The notes beneath the pieces are model-generated. The model worked only from the letters and a program-made list of their open reading frames with translations. It ran no database searches and was not told the origin of the DNA. A program made the translations under genes and the position numbers. Positions 1 to 8,876 of a DNA stretch of 64,000 nt are shown in pieces (positions within the stretch are counted from its first letter, which is position 1; each line of letters opens with the position of its first letter). The stretch lies in the NCBI RefSeq assembly GCF_000800015.1, contig NZ_JUGR01000001.1, positions 62,001-126,000 of the forward strand, in the 5' to 3' direction. Source of the DNA: Terriglobus sp. TAA 43 (lineage in GTDB: Bacteria > Acidobacteriota > Terriglobia > Terriglobales > Acidobacteriaceae).

Positions 1-2287
1 GCTGGACGACGCCTCGCTCCTGCCCGACGACCTTCTGCGCCTTGCGGAATGGATCGCGCAGTACTACGTCGCCCCGCTGGGCGAGGTCCTGCGCGGCATG
101 CTGCCCCTCACCGCGGAAATCCGTCGTGTGTTTCTCTATCGGATTGCCGAACAGGGCCGCCGGGTTCTGTATGAGGGCGCAGAAAAAGGTTCGTCGCGCC
201 GCTCAAAGCTGTCGACGGAAGAGCAAAACCGCGAATACGCCGTGCTCAACGCGCTGGAAAGCGGCAACGCACTGAAGCTCGCGCAACTTCGTTCCGCCAC
301 AGGAGCAGGGAAGGCGCTGCTGGAAGGCATGGTCCGCAAGCGCTGGCTCTCACGCGAAGTCGAGGCCGACGAACGTGATGCACGCCGCACCGAACGTGTC
401 GCCGTCCTCGTGGAAGACGCACGCCTGCCCAAACTGAACGACAACCAGATGCGCATCCTCGCGGAACTCACTGCAGTCGGCGGCCGCATGCCGGTGCGTC
501 ATCTGCGCGACCTTCCCGTGCCCGATTCCACGTTGACCACACTCGTGCGCCGCGGTCTGGTCGTCATTGAAGACGAGCCACTCGCATTCCATCTCGGCGG
601 CGTGCATGCAGAGGGCAAGAAACACGCACACGAACACGCACTGAACGAAACGCAGATGGAAGCCCTCGCGTCCATCGCGGCATCACTAGCAGAAGGCAGC
701 TTCAAGCCGCATCTGCTCTACGGTGTCACTGGTAGCGGCAAAACAGCGGTGTACTTCGCAGCCATGCAACGAGTCCTTGCCACCGGTAAGGCCGCCTTGT
801 TACTGGTGCCTGAGATAGGCCTCACGCCCGCCATGGCAGGGCAGATGTACGCAGCCTTCGGTGACGAAGTAGCTCTGCTCCACTCGCAGCTTTCACCTGA
901 CGAACGCGCCGAACAGTGGCACCGCATCCGCCGTGGCGAAGCTCGCGTCGTTGTCGGCACCCGTTCGGCAGTCTTTGCACCCGTGCCATCACTCGGCCTC
1001 ATCATCGTTGATGAAGAGCACGACTCCAGCTACAAGCAGGAAGAAACACCGCGCTATCACGGTCGCGACGTAGCCGTCATGCGCGCCAAGCTGCTCGACA
1101 TCCCGGTCATCCTCGGCTCAGCCACACCATCATTAGAAAGCTGGAACAACGCGCAAACAGGCCGCTACACATTGCTGAAGATGGAACAGCGCGTGGCCAA
1201 TCGCCCCTTGCCCGAGGTCGAACTCGTCGACATGCGCGCAGAGTTCCAGCAAACGGGCGCAGAACATCTCTTCAGCCGCCGCCTCATCGAAGAGACACAG
1301 GCCACACTCGACCGCGGTGAACAGGCCATCATCCTGCTCAACCGTCGCGGCTACAGCTACGTGGTCATGTGCCGTTCCTGCGGCGAAAAGATCGAGTGCG
1401 AAAACTGCGCCATCTCCATGACGTTCCACAAACCGGTACACGGCACGGACCTCCACGCAGAACCCGGCGAGCGCCTCGAATGTCACTACTGCGGCTTCCG
1501 TCGCAACGTGCCGAAAGCCTGCCCCAAATGCTCCAGCGAGCACCTCTACTACATGGGAGCCGGCTCACAGCAGGGCGAGGAACGCTTGCAGGAGATCTTT
1601 CCCTCCGCGCGCATCGGCCGTATGGACCGCGATACCGTACGCGGGCGCGGCGACATGGAGCGTCTGCTTCAACGCCTCCACTCCGGCGAAATCAACCTGC
1701 TCGTAGGCACGCAAATGATCGCCAAGGGGCACGACATCCACGGCGTTACCACCGTCGGCGTCGTAGGTTGCGATCACGCGCTCGGTATGCCGGACTTCCG
1801 TGCCGCAGAGCGTGTCTTCCAGCTACTCACCCAGGTCAGTGGCCGCGCCGGTCGTGGCGAAAAGCCAGGCCGGGTCCTGGTGCAGAGTTATCACGTGGAT
1901 CACTACGCAGTCCGCTGCGCCGCCGCGCATGACTACGAAGGCTTCGTGCGCCGCGAAATGCAGTTCCGCCGCCCATTCTTCTACCCGCCCTTCGGCGTCC
2001 TGACCAACGTCTTGATCCAGTCGCAGGATATGGGCGAAGCCATGCGGTGGAGCGGGGAACTTGGCCGCTGGTTCAACACCGCATCCGTTCCGGGCGTCCG
2101 CATGCTTGGCCCAGCGGCAGCGCCGGTCTCGCGCCTGAAACGCATCTACCGCTACCACCTGCTGCTGAAGGCACAACGACGCAGCGACCTGCAGGCAGGT
2201 CTGCGCAACATGTTGCGTCATGCGGAACACAAGGGCATCCCGCGCAACGCCATCCTTGTCGATGTCGATGCGATCAGTTTGATGTGA
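1..2287 (+). CDS. priA: Primosomal protein N' (PriA helicase), 5' end outside window
   Basis: Superfamily 2 DNA helicase that reloads the replisome at stalled forks. The reading frame is open from base 2 of the window, so the N-terminal DNA-binding part is truncated by the window edge. An internal ATG at 98 is not the true start, because in-frame PriA-like sequence (an LPLGEVLRG-like stretch) precedes it. Visible motifs: Walker A GVTGSGKT encoded near 722-745, the DEEH box near 1010-1021, a GSATPS motif, and the PriA zinc-binding cysteines (CRSC, CENC, CHYC, CPKC) between about 1370 and 1540. The conserved QMIAKGHD motif and the QVSGRAGR motif VI follow. The stop is seven bases from the end of the convergent HU gene. 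Confidence 0.96.
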   Translation, partial: LDDASLLPDDLLRLAEWIAQYYVAPLGEVLRGMLPLTAEIRRVFLYRIAEQGRRVLYEGAEKGSSRRSKLSTEEQNREYAVLNALESGNALKLAQLRSATGAGKALLEGMVRKRWLSREVEADERDARRTERVAVLVEDARLPKLNDNQMRILAELTAVGGRMPVRHLRDLPVPDSTLTTLVRRGLVVIEDEPLAFHLGGVHAEGKKHAHEHALNETQMEALASIAASLAEGSFKPHLLYGVTGSGKTAVYFAAMQRVLATGKAALLLVPEIGLTPAMAGQMYAAFGDEVALLHSQLSPDERAEQWHRIRRGEARVVVGTRSAVFAPVPSLGLIIVDEEHDSSYKQEETPRYHGRDVAVMRAKLLDIPVILGSATPSLESWNNAQTGRYTLLKMEQRVANRPLPEVELVDMRAEFQQTGAEHLFSRRLIEETQATLDRGEQAIILLNRRGYSYVVMCRSCGEKIECENCAISMTFHKPVHGTDLHAEPGERLECHYCGFRRNVPKACPKCSSEHLYYMGAGSQQGEERLQEIFPSARIGRMDRDTVRGRGDMERLLQRLHSGEINLLVGTQMIAKGHDIHGVTTVGVVGCDHALGMPDFRAAERVFQLLTQVSGRAGRGEKPGRVLVQSYHVDHYAVRCAAAHDYEGFVRREMQFRRPFFYPPFGVLTNVLIQSQDMGEAMRWSGELGRWFNTASVPGVRMLGPAAAPVSRLKRIYRYHLLLKAQRRSDLQAGLRNMLRHAEHKGIPRNAILVDVDAISLM

Positions 2288-2294
2288 AGCGGAG

Positions 2295-2588
2295 CTACTC
2301 GGCCTTTGCTGCCAGTGGCTTATCCAATTCCTGCAGATCTTTGCCAGGCTTGAATCGCACGGCGCGTCCGGGCTCAATGTCCACTTCGGTTCCAGTGCGT
2401 GGATTACGGCCGATACCGGTTTTCCGAGGCTTCACTGTGAAGACGCCGAATCCGCGCAGTTCGATGCGGTCACCAGCGGTAAGCGCTTTTTTCACGCCCT
2501 TCAAAATGTCTTCCACGGCCTGTTCGGCACGTGTTCTCGGCAGACCGGTACGGTCCACGACTCGCTGAATCAGGTCCTGCTTGATCAC
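2295..2588 (-). CDS. HU/IHF-family nucleoid-associated DNA-binding protein
   Basis: A 97-residue DNA-bending protein of the HU/IHF family. The hallmark GFGVF (residues 46-50) and the beta-arm tip RNPRTG (61-66) are both present, with the usual family length of 90-100 residues. The start is GTG (bases 2588-2586 read on the minus strand), preceded by an AAGGGA-like Shine-Dalgarno sequence about ten bases away. It stands alone and is convergent with priA. The sequence alone does not tell HU from IHF-alpha. The N-terminal MIKQDLIQ would suit either. Confidence 0.93.
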   Translation of the reverse strand: MIKQDLIQRVVDRTGLPRTRAEQAVEDILKGVKKALTAGDRIELRGFGVFTVKPRKTGIGRNPRTGTEVDIEPGRAVRFKPGKDLQELDKPLAAKAE

Positions 2589-2780
2589 GGGTTTGTTTTC
2601 CCTTCCAGTGTCTGAGCGGCCATGGGCAACCGGCGCATTGTCATGATGTTAGGAACGCCTTTGGCCCCTGTCAACATTCTCCTGAAACCTTTGTCCACAA
2701 AAAAGATCAAAGTGTCCGATTGTCGTAAGATGACACAAACAGCAGAGTTACGCAGGGCGTACCCTCGCGGCAGGAGTGCA

Positions 2781-3335
2781 ATGTCGATTAAAAGCGATAA
2801 GTGGATCCGGGAGCAGGCAACAAAGCATGGCATGATTGAGCCGTTCAGCGAGAAGCAGGTGAGCAAAGGCTGCATCTCCTATGGGCTCTCGTCCTATGGC
2901 TACGACCTGCGGGTCTCCAATGAGTTCAAGATCTTCACCAATGTGAATAGCGCCATCATTGACCCCAAGGCATTCGACGAACGTTCCTTCGTCACAGTCG
3001 AGGCTGATAGCGTTATCGTTCCCCCAAATTCTTTCGCTCTTGCCCGCTCGATCGAATACTTCCGCATCCCGCGCGACGTCCTCACGATCTGCGTCGGCAA
3101 ATCCACGTATGCGCGCTGCGGCATCATCGTGAACGTCACGCCGTTTGAGCCAGAGTGGGAAGGCTACGTCACCCTCGAAATTTCCAACACAACGCCACTT
3201 CCCGCGAAGGTTTACGCAAACGAAGGCCTCTGCCAGATTCTCTTTTTCCAATCGGACGAAGTTTGTGAAACCAGCTATGCGGACCGTTCCGGCAAGTACC
3301 AGGGGCAGCAGGGAATCGTGCTGCCGAAACTGTGA
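2781..3335 (+). CDS. dcd: dCTP deaminase
   Basis: Converts dCTP to dUTP and so feeds dTMP synthesis. The ATG at 2781 is chosen over upstream in-frame codons because an AGGAG sits at 2772-2776 and because it gives 184 residues, the normal Dcd length. Family motifs seen: the nucleotide-binding KSTYAR (residues 107-112), the catalytic glutamate in TLEISN (about residue 133), and [11 protein letters not shown] (166-176). The TGA stop overlaps the GTG start of the following regulator (GTGA), which suggests translational coupling. Nothing shows whether it is a bifunctional Dcd-Dut. Confidence 0.96.
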   Translation: MSIKSDKWIREQATKHGMIEPFSEKQVSKGCISYGLSSYGYDLRVSNEFKIFTNVNSAIIDPKAFDERSFVTVEADSVIVPPNSFALARSIEYFRIPRDVLTICVGKSTYARCGIIVNVTPFEPEWEGYVTLEISNTTPLPAKVYANEGLCQILFFQSDEVCETSYADRSGKYQGQQGIVLPKL

Positions 3336-3973
3336 ATACTTCAGACCAATCGGCAGGCGGGCGACTGCGGATTGGTGTGGTCAGTAGCGATGCCCTGCGC
3401 ATTGAGGGCCTCCGCGCGATCCTGGAGGGGACCTGCGATATCGTCCCCATGACGGCGCCGGAGACCCTCCGCGACAACGAACTGGCAATGGTCCTGATCG
3501 ACGTTCCCGAGGATGATCTCCCCGCCCTCATGTCCACCCTACGACGGGCGCGCCCTGGCCTTCGCTTGATGGTGCTTGGCACACGAAGCGACCCCGGATT
3601 CATTCAAAAAGTCGTTGCTGGTGGCGCCAAAGGATATCTCCTCCATACCGCCAACCAGAGAGAAATCACCATGGCCGTAGAGGTTGTGGCCGACGGCTCC
3701 ATCTGGGCTCCCCGCAAAGTTCTTGCCAGCCTGATCGACACGATCGCGCCGACGGAAGGCAGGGCGCCGGAGCTGCGGCTGACTCCTCGCGAACAGGAAG
3801 TGATCGAGCTTCTCATCGCGGGCCGTGCGAATCGCGAGATCGCTGCCACGCTCGGCGTTGAGACCAAGACCGTCAAAAGTCACGTAGGTCGTCTGTTGCA
3901 GAAGTTCGGCGTTCCCAATCGCGTCGCTCTCACGGTACGTGCCTTGGAAATGCAGATCGGCAAAGAGCTCTAA
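3332..3973 (+). CDS. NarL/LuxR-type response regulator with degenerate receiver
   Basis: A 213-residue protein with an N-terminal receiver-like domain (about 12-125) and a C-terminal LuxR helix-turn-helix (about 148-210, with LTPREQEV and [15 protein letters not shown]). It probably binds DNA as a dimer. The presumed phosphoacceptor D57 is in place (VLIDV). The acidic pair at the pocket reads SSD (18-20), and the invariant Lys after beta-5 is replaced by His105 (GYLLH), so conventional phosphorylation is doubtful. The GTG start overlaps the dcd stop codon. No histidine kinase gene is adjacent. Its targets cannot be told from the sequence. Confidence 0.88.
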   Translation: MNTSDQSAGGRLRIGVVSSDALRIEGLRAILEGTCDIVPMTAPETLRDNELAMVLIDVPEDDLPALMSTLRRARPGLRLMVLGTRSDPGFIQKVVAGGAKGYLLHTANQREITMAVEVVADGSIWAPRKVLASLIDTIAPTEGRAPELRLTPREQEVIELLIAGRANREIAATLGVETKTVKSHVGRLLQKFGVPNRVALTVRALEMQIGKEL

Positions 3974-4296
3974 AGACGCTGGAAGACTTCCTAAGAATCC
4001 CAATTTCGTTGGAGTTTTTGCAAAATCAAGATTATGTGGAGGGCTTAGGCCCTCCGTAACTTGTACATTGCTCTTGCAGACCTCATCCTAGCTTTACGTA
4101 ACACAGACCTGGGAGAAGAGGGGCTGGCGGCGCGGGTGAGAACCTGATCGACAGCCCCCATTTTTTGCTCTCTCACGGCACTCATCACCCCTTCCCATCA
4201 CTTCAAGTACAACGTTCCTTCCCATCTGTTCATCCCACTGTATGAACTGACAGTGGCGGTGGAAAGCAATAACTGCCACGGATAGGGTGGAACACT
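3974..4296. other. Intergenic region before SYLF gene
   Basis: About 320 bases without a credible gene. It holds a hairpin at 4038-4055 (arms GGAGGGC and GCCCTCC, loop TTAG) that could end the dcd-regulator transcript, although no T-tract follows. Near the SYLF start there is a 7-bp dyad, CCACTGT (4235-4241) and ACAGTGG (4250-4256). No tRNA or known riboswitch was recognised. Confidence 0.5.
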
Positions 4297-4992
4297 GTGA
4301 TCAATCGATGGAAAGCTGCAATGTGTTCGGCAATGGTGCTTGCTGTAACCATTCCGGCTATGGCTGCCGACAAGGCGAAGCTCGATGAGCGTCTAACTGA
4401 CTCCCAGAACATCATTAACGAAATTATGGCGACTCCGGACAAGTCCATTCCGAGCTCCATTCTCGGCGGCGCAAGCTGTGTTGTGGTGATTCCTGCTTAC
4501 AAAAAGGGCGCATTCATTGTTGGCGCGCAGTACGGCCAGGGTGTGGCCACTTGCCGCACGGGCCATGGTTGGAGCGCTCCGGTATTTGTGCAGCTTACAG
4601 GCGGTAGCGTGGGCTTCCAGATCGGCGGCCAGTCTACCGATCTAGTGCTAGTTGCCATGAACCAGAATGGTCTGCAGCACATGCTGGCGAACAAGTTCAA
4701 GATTGGCGCGGACGCCGCTGCATCTGCCGGCCCAGTGGGTCGCAACGCTCAGGCGGGTACCGACTGGAAGCTCAACGCGGAGTTCCTGACCTACTCGCGT
4801 TCCAAGGGCCTTTTCGCCGGAATCAACCTCGATGGAACCGTGCTCTCGCAGAATCTGGATGACACTCGCGAGTATTACGGTACGGCGACTCCGTTCAAGG
4901 CAATTCTCGGCGGCAACATCCCCACCCCGCCGGATGCCCGCCCGTTCGTCGGCACCGTCGCAAAGTACTTCGTGGCCACCCACAACAAGTAG
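4297..4992 (+). CDS. Secreted lipid-binding SYLF-domain (Ysc84-like) protein
   Basis: A 231-residue protein with a Sec signal peptide (hydrophobic stretch, then a probable cut after PAMA at about residue 23), followed by one SYLF/DUF500 domain. The family is recognised by the ILGGASCVVVIPAYKKG and FVQLTGGSVGFQIGGQ segments and a later KGLFAGINLDG motif. SYLF domains bind phosphoinositides in eukaryotes; bacterial members are exported proteins of unclear role. The GTG at 4297 has GGGTGG five bases upstream; ATG 4321 is the alternative. It is followed by a strong terminator, so it looks monocistronic. Confidence 0.88.
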   Translation: MINRWKAAMCSAMVLAVTIPAMAADKAKLDERLTDSQNIINEIMATPDKSIPSSILGGASCVVVIPAYKKGAFIVGAQYGQGVATCRTGHGWSAPVFVQLTGGSVGFQIGGQSTDLVLVAMNQNGLQHMLANKFKIGADAAASAGPVGRNAQAGTDWKLNAEFLTYSRSKGLFAGINLDGTVLSQNLDDTREYYGTATPFKAILGGNIPTPPDARPFVGTVAKYFVATHNK

Positions 4993-5005
4993 GCTTCCTT
5001 GCTAA

Positions 5006-5037
5006 ACGGCTGACGCTCACCGCGTCAGCCGTTTTTT
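5006..5037 (+). terminator. Rho-independent terminator after SYLF gene
   Basis: An 11-bp perfect stem, ACGGCTGACGC (5006-5016) and GCGTCAGCCGT (5022-5032), with a 5-base loop and a run of six Ts directly after it (5032-5037). Confidence 0.92.
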
Positions 5038-5102
5038 ATTGTCTGCGACTGTACGAAACTAAAGGGCATCCTGCATCATCTACAGAGCAGGTCCCCCTCG
5101 TT

Positions 5103-6107
5103 ATGCCGATTGCGGTTACATTCTTCGAACACTATGCGTACAGCATCCTCTTTCTCTGGGTGCTGCTGGAGCAGCTCGGCATTCCTGTGCCTTCTGTGCC
5201 TCTGCTGGTGGCTGCGGGAACACTAACGGCAACACATCGCATTCACGCGCTCCCCGTCATGGGATCCATTCTTCTGGCCTGCCTGCTTGCGGATTCGCTC
5301 TGGTATTACCTCGGTATCCGCTACGGTAGCCGGGTGGTCAAACTCGTATGCCGCATGTCGCTCGAGGCATCCACATGCGTTAAGAAGACGGAAAGTTCCT
5401 TCAGCCGTCACGGCGCCACCACGCTTCTCTTCGCCAAGTTCATCCCTGGTCTGTCCACAGTAGCGCCTCCCATCGCCGGGCAGACCGGCATGTCGTTTGT
5501 GCGGTTCGCTGCCTATGACCTCATGGGATCGGCCATCTGGGCATCGGCATACGTTTTCGGTGGGCGCTTCTTCGGCGACTTCGCAGAGAAGCACGCCATG
5601 CTCGTCCATCTGTTCACGCGGTTTGGCCTGCTGCTCTTCGTGCTGGTGGTTCTCGGCTTCGTGGCACGCCGCATCTGGTCGCAGCGTCAGTTTCTGCGTG
5701 ACCTGCAGAACTCTGCTATCACCGCAACCGAGTTGAAAAACCTCATGAACATGGCGGAAACCGGCGATGCCCGTCAGCCGTTCATCGTAGACCTGCGTCA
5801 TCCACTGGATTACCTGCCGGACCCACGTGTTCTGCCAGGCGCTCTTCGCATCAGTCCCACAGAGCTTGAAAAGCACTGCCACCTGTTGCCGCGAGACACG
5901 GATGTGGTGTTGTACTGCACCTGTCCCAACGACGAAACGTCGGCCACGCTTGCCAAGCGCCTCCAGCGTCTCGGTGTACATCGCGTGCGTCCACTGCGCG
6001 GCGGATTCGAAGGCTGGCGTGACGCTGACCTGCCGCTCGTCGCCTACGACGAACAGAAGCCCCGCGAGGCCGCGCCTGAACTCCTCGAAGCCGCTGCCAC
6101 CGCATAA
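5103..6107 (+). CDS. DedA-family membrane protein fused to a rhodanese domain
   Basis: A 334-residue two-part protein. Residues 1-190 are a DedA/SNARE-associated membrane domain with several hydrophobic helices, a re-entrant-like GIPVPSVPLL segment (27-36) and the family FIPGLST motif (113-119). Residues 205-315 form a rhodanese-like domain with DLRHPLDY and a catalytic loop containing Cys272 and Cys274 (YCTCPNDETS). DedA proteins are linked to undecaprenyl-phosphate or phospholipid flipping and membrane homeostasis; rhodaneses handle sulfane sulfur. The rhodanese part probably faces the cytoplasm. The two cysteines may matter for redox or persulfide chemistry (inference). Confidence 0.9.
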   Translation: MPIAVTFFEHYAYSILFLWVLLEQLGIPVPSVPLLVAAGTLTATHRIHALPVMGSILLACLLADSLWYYLGIRYGSRVVKLVCRMSLEASTCVKKTESSFSRHGATTLLFAKFIPGLSTVAPPIAGQTGMSFVRFAAYDLMGSAIWASAYVFGGRFFGDFAEKHAMLVHLFTRFGLLLFVLVVLGFVARRIWSQRQFLRDLQNSAITATELKNLMNMAETGDARQPFIVDLRHPLDYLPDPRVLPGALRISPTELEKHCHLLPRDTDVVLYCTCPNDETSATLAKRLQRLGVHRVRPLRGGFEGWRDADLPLVAYDEQKPREAAPELLEAAATA

Positions 6108-6264
6108 AGTCCTCTTGCGCTGCATCAGCATAGTTAGCAAACCTATCTTCCAGGGCAACACGGCGTAATCGCACGACACTGCAACGAAAATCCCAACATC
6201 CACCTTGCCGCGCAGGCTGCAAGCTGTTCTGATAAAGCCACACCCGTTTCAGGAGCAGTCCGCC

Positions 6265-8307
6265 ATGCAGCACTCCCGTGCCATGCGTCGCAGCATCATC
6301 GCTGCCGCCGTTGCCTTTACTGCCACACTTGCCCTTGCACAGCCACCCGAAGGCCAGCAGCGCCGCCCGCAAATGCCCGACACTGGCGGTCCTTCTGCTA
6401 CGTACGATCCGCTGAAAACGTTCGCGCCCTTCCAGATGCCGCAGACGGCGAACGCTTATCGCAGCGGCAATGGCGCGCCCGGACCCAGCTACTGGCAGAA
6501 CCAGGCCGACTACGAGATGCACGCCAGCATCGACACGGCCACGCAGACGCTCAGCAACGACGAGACCATCACCTACACCAACAACTCGCCGGACACGCTG
6601 AACAGCCTGTGGCTGCAGGTCGAACAGAACACCTATCGCCTCGACGCACGCGCCCGTAACTTCGCCGGTGGCAGTCGCCGCGCACCTGCCGATCAGTTCA
6701 CCGAAGGCACAGTGTTTGAGTCGGTAGAACTCATCGCCAACGCCAAGGGTGCAAAGCCTGAGAAGGCGACATACATCGTCAGCGACACACGCGCCCGCAT
6801 CGATCTGGCCACGCCGCTCGCTCGCAATGGCCAGATCAAGATCCACATCAAGTACCACTACAAGGTGCCCGGTCGCTGGGGTGGCCGTACTTCGGTCGAC
6901 AAGTCGCGTGACGGCTTCGAAATCTACGACATCGCGCAGTGGTATCCGCGCATGTGCGTCTATGACGACGTTCGTGGATGGGATACGCAGCCCTACCTCG
7001 GCAACGAGTTCTACACCGAGTTTGGCAACTACGACTACTACGTCACCGTGCCATCCAACATGCTCGTCGCGGGAAGCGGCCTCCTCGTCAACGAGAAGGA
7101 CGTGCTGACGAAGAAGCAGCAGGACCTTCTCGCCAAGGCGCGTACCTCTGACGCAACCGTCGTCATCCGGTCCGTCGACGAGATCAAGGATCCCAACAGC
7201 CGCCCGAAGAAAGACGGCACGCTGACATGGCATTACCACATGGACCGCACCCGCGACGCCGTCTTCTCGGCCTCAGCAGGCTTCGTGTGGGACGCTGCAA
7301 AGATCAACCTGCCCGCAGGTAAAACAGCTCTCTCGCAGAGCTTCTATCCCGCGGAATCCGCCGACCCTGACGCATGGCCCATGGTGACGGAATACACCAA
7401 GGACACGGTCGAAAACTTCTCGCGCGATTGGTACCCGTACCCGTGGCCTGTCATGACCAACGTCGCCGGTTTCTCTTCCGGCATGGAATACCCGGCCATG
7501 GTCTTCGACGGTATCCGCGACAAGGGCAAGGGCAGCTTCGTCGTCACCGCGCATGAAGTGGGTCACACATGGTTCCCCATGATCGTGCAGTCCAACGAAC
7601 GCCGCGACGCATGGATGGACGAAGGCTTCAACACCTTCATTGACATCTACGAGTCGGATTACTACAAGAAGGGCAAGTACGCGCCCAAGCGTGACGGCGA
7701 ATACGCTCCCGGAACCGACTCACCCGCGGACCAGATCGCCAAGGTCATCGCAGACCCGCAGGCGCCCACCATCCTCTCTCGCGCAGACGCCATCCGCGAG
7801 AAGTATCGTCACCCCGTCACTTACTTCAAGTCAGCAGAGGGCCTGTGGCTGCTGCGCGAAGACATCCTTGGCCACAACGTCTTTGATCGTGCCTTCCGCA
7901 AGTACGTCAGCGACTGGGCCTTCAAACACCCCACACCATCTGACTTCTTCCGCGAGATGGAATCAGAGGGCGGAGAAGACCTCAGCTACTTCTGGCACGG
8001 CTGGTATGAAAACAACTGGTCGCTCGACCTCGCCGCGAAGGACGTAAAGTACACCGACGCAGCCGACCCATCCAAGGGCGCAAAGGTCACCATCGAGCAG
8101 AACGGCCAACTCGTTCTACCCGCATGGGTACAGGTCAAATACGAAGACGGTACTGACCTGAAAATCAAACTGCCCGCAGAAACCTGGCTGCAAAAAGCGA
8201 AGTACGATCTGGCCCTTCCCACCACCAAGAAGATCGCCAGCGTAACCATCGACCCAGACCAGCGCATCCCGGACAGCAACCGCACCAACAACACCGCAAA
8301 GCCGTAA
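6265..8307 (+). CDS. Secreted M1-family zinc metallopeptidase (aminopeptidase)
   Basis: A gluzincin peptidase of the M1 family. The start at ATG 6265 is preferred: AGGAG lies at 6251-6255 and it opens a clear Sec signal peptide (IIAAAVAFTATLALA). The protein has 680 residues. The zinc site is HEVGH (430-434) with the third ligand Glu453 in WMDEGF. A GMEYP motif (406-410) corresponds to the M1 GAMEN substrate-binding loop. The N-terminal half is the beta-rich M1 saddle. It is probably periplasmic and trims N-terminal residues from peptides. A terminator follows, so it is likely transcribed alone. Confidence 0.93.
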   Translation: MQHSRAMRRSIIAAAVAFTATLALAQPPEGQQRRPQMPDTGGPSATYDPLKTFAPFQMPQTANAYRSGNGAPGPSYWQNQADYEMHASIDTATQTLSNDETITYTNNSPDTLNSLWLQVEQNTYRLDARARNFAGGSRRAPADQFTEGTVFESVELIANAKGAKPEKATYIVSDTRARIDLATPLARNGQIKIHIKYHYKVPGRWGGRTSVDKSRDGFEIYDIAQWYPRMCVYDDVRGWDTQPYLGNEFYTEFGNYDYYVTVPSNMLVAGSGLLVNEKDVLTKKQQDLLAKARTSDATVVIRSVDEIKDPNSRPKKDGTLTWHYHMDRTRDAVFSASAGFVWDAAKINLPAGKTALSQSFYPAESADPDAWPMVTEYTKDTVENFSRDWYPYPWPVMTNVAGFSSGMEYPAMVFDGIRDKGKGSFVVTAHEVGHTWFPMIVQSNERRDAWMDEGFNTFIDIYESDYYKKGKYAPKRDGEYAPGTDSPADQIAKVIADPQAPTILSRADAIREKYRHPVTYFKSAEGLWLLREDILGHNVFDRAFRKYVSDWAFKHPTPSDFFREMESEGGEDLSYFWHGWYENNWSLDLAAKDVKYTDAADPSKGAKVTIEQNGQLVLPAWVQVKYEDGTDLKIKLPAETWLQKAKYDLALPTTKKIASVTIDPDQRIPDSNRTNNTAKP

Positions 8308-8326
8308 CGTGCGGAAACAGAGCAAA

Positions 8327-8363
8327 GTAAAAGCCTCATCCATCTGGATGGGGCTTTACTTCT
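8327..8363 (+). terminator. Terminator after M1 peptidase
   Basis: A long imperfect hairpin: GTAAAAGCC-T-CATCCA (8327-8342) pairs with TGGATG-GGGCTTTAC (8345-8359), with a short loop and a T-rich tail. Confidence 0.75.
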
Positions 8364-8445
8364 CATTGAGAGAAGCCGACGGTTTTGTCTGAGTATGCCG
8401 GTGATACTCTGAGGGGCATCAGCAACGCAGGGAATAACGACAGCT

Positions 8446-8820
8446 GTGCACACCGGTCAATCAATGGGAAATCATGTTGGTACCACGGAACGTGTAATCG
8501 TATTAGTGGTAATCGTTCTTACCGGCGTTTTGATTGTGAAGTTCGATCTTCCCGACAAATGGCTTACAGCTGTCTTCTGCACCGTACCCACATTCGCCGG
8601 TATGTTTGATTATTTTCATCGGAGAATGCCCAGGAACGTTTTATGGAAAACAATGCTGGTCATGTTTGCTTTCCACATAGCGTTATTGTTCCTAGTGTTT
8701 GGTATCGTTTTGCGGAACTTGGTTGATGTTGGATTTTTGGTGTGCGTTCCCATGATCTTTTTAGAAGGCATCGTCTTGTATCACGGAGCCAAGTTTTTCC
8801 AACGCAAAGTTTTCGCGTAG
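8446..8820 (+). CDS. Small hypothetical integral membrane protein
   Basis: A 124-residue protein with four predicted membrane helices: VIVLVVIVLTGVLIV, a short one around LTAVFCTVPTFAGMF, MLVMFAFHIALLFLVFGIVL and VGFLVCVPMIFLEGIVLY. I do not recognise the family. The GTG at 8446 and the ATG at 8464 (MGNHVG) are both possible starts. It is more A/T-rich and uses more varied codons than its neighbours, which may mean recent acquisition. It stands between a terminator and a convergent TIGR03435 gene. Confidence 0.6.
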   Translation: MHTGQSMGNHVGTTERVIVLVVIVLTGVLIVKFDLPDKWLTAVFCTVPTFAGMFDYFHRRMPRNVLWKTMLVMFAFHIALLFLVFGIVLRNLVDVGFLVCVPMIFLEGIVLYHGAKFFQRKVFA

Positions 8821-8876
8821 GAATGTCAGTCAATGCTCAAGCAGCTACTGAATGGAAATTCAACCTGGGAGCATCA

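Noticed and set aside
5851-7239. Minus-strand open frame over DedA-rhodanese and the M1 peptidase
   Set aside because: Shadow of two real genes, no motifs.
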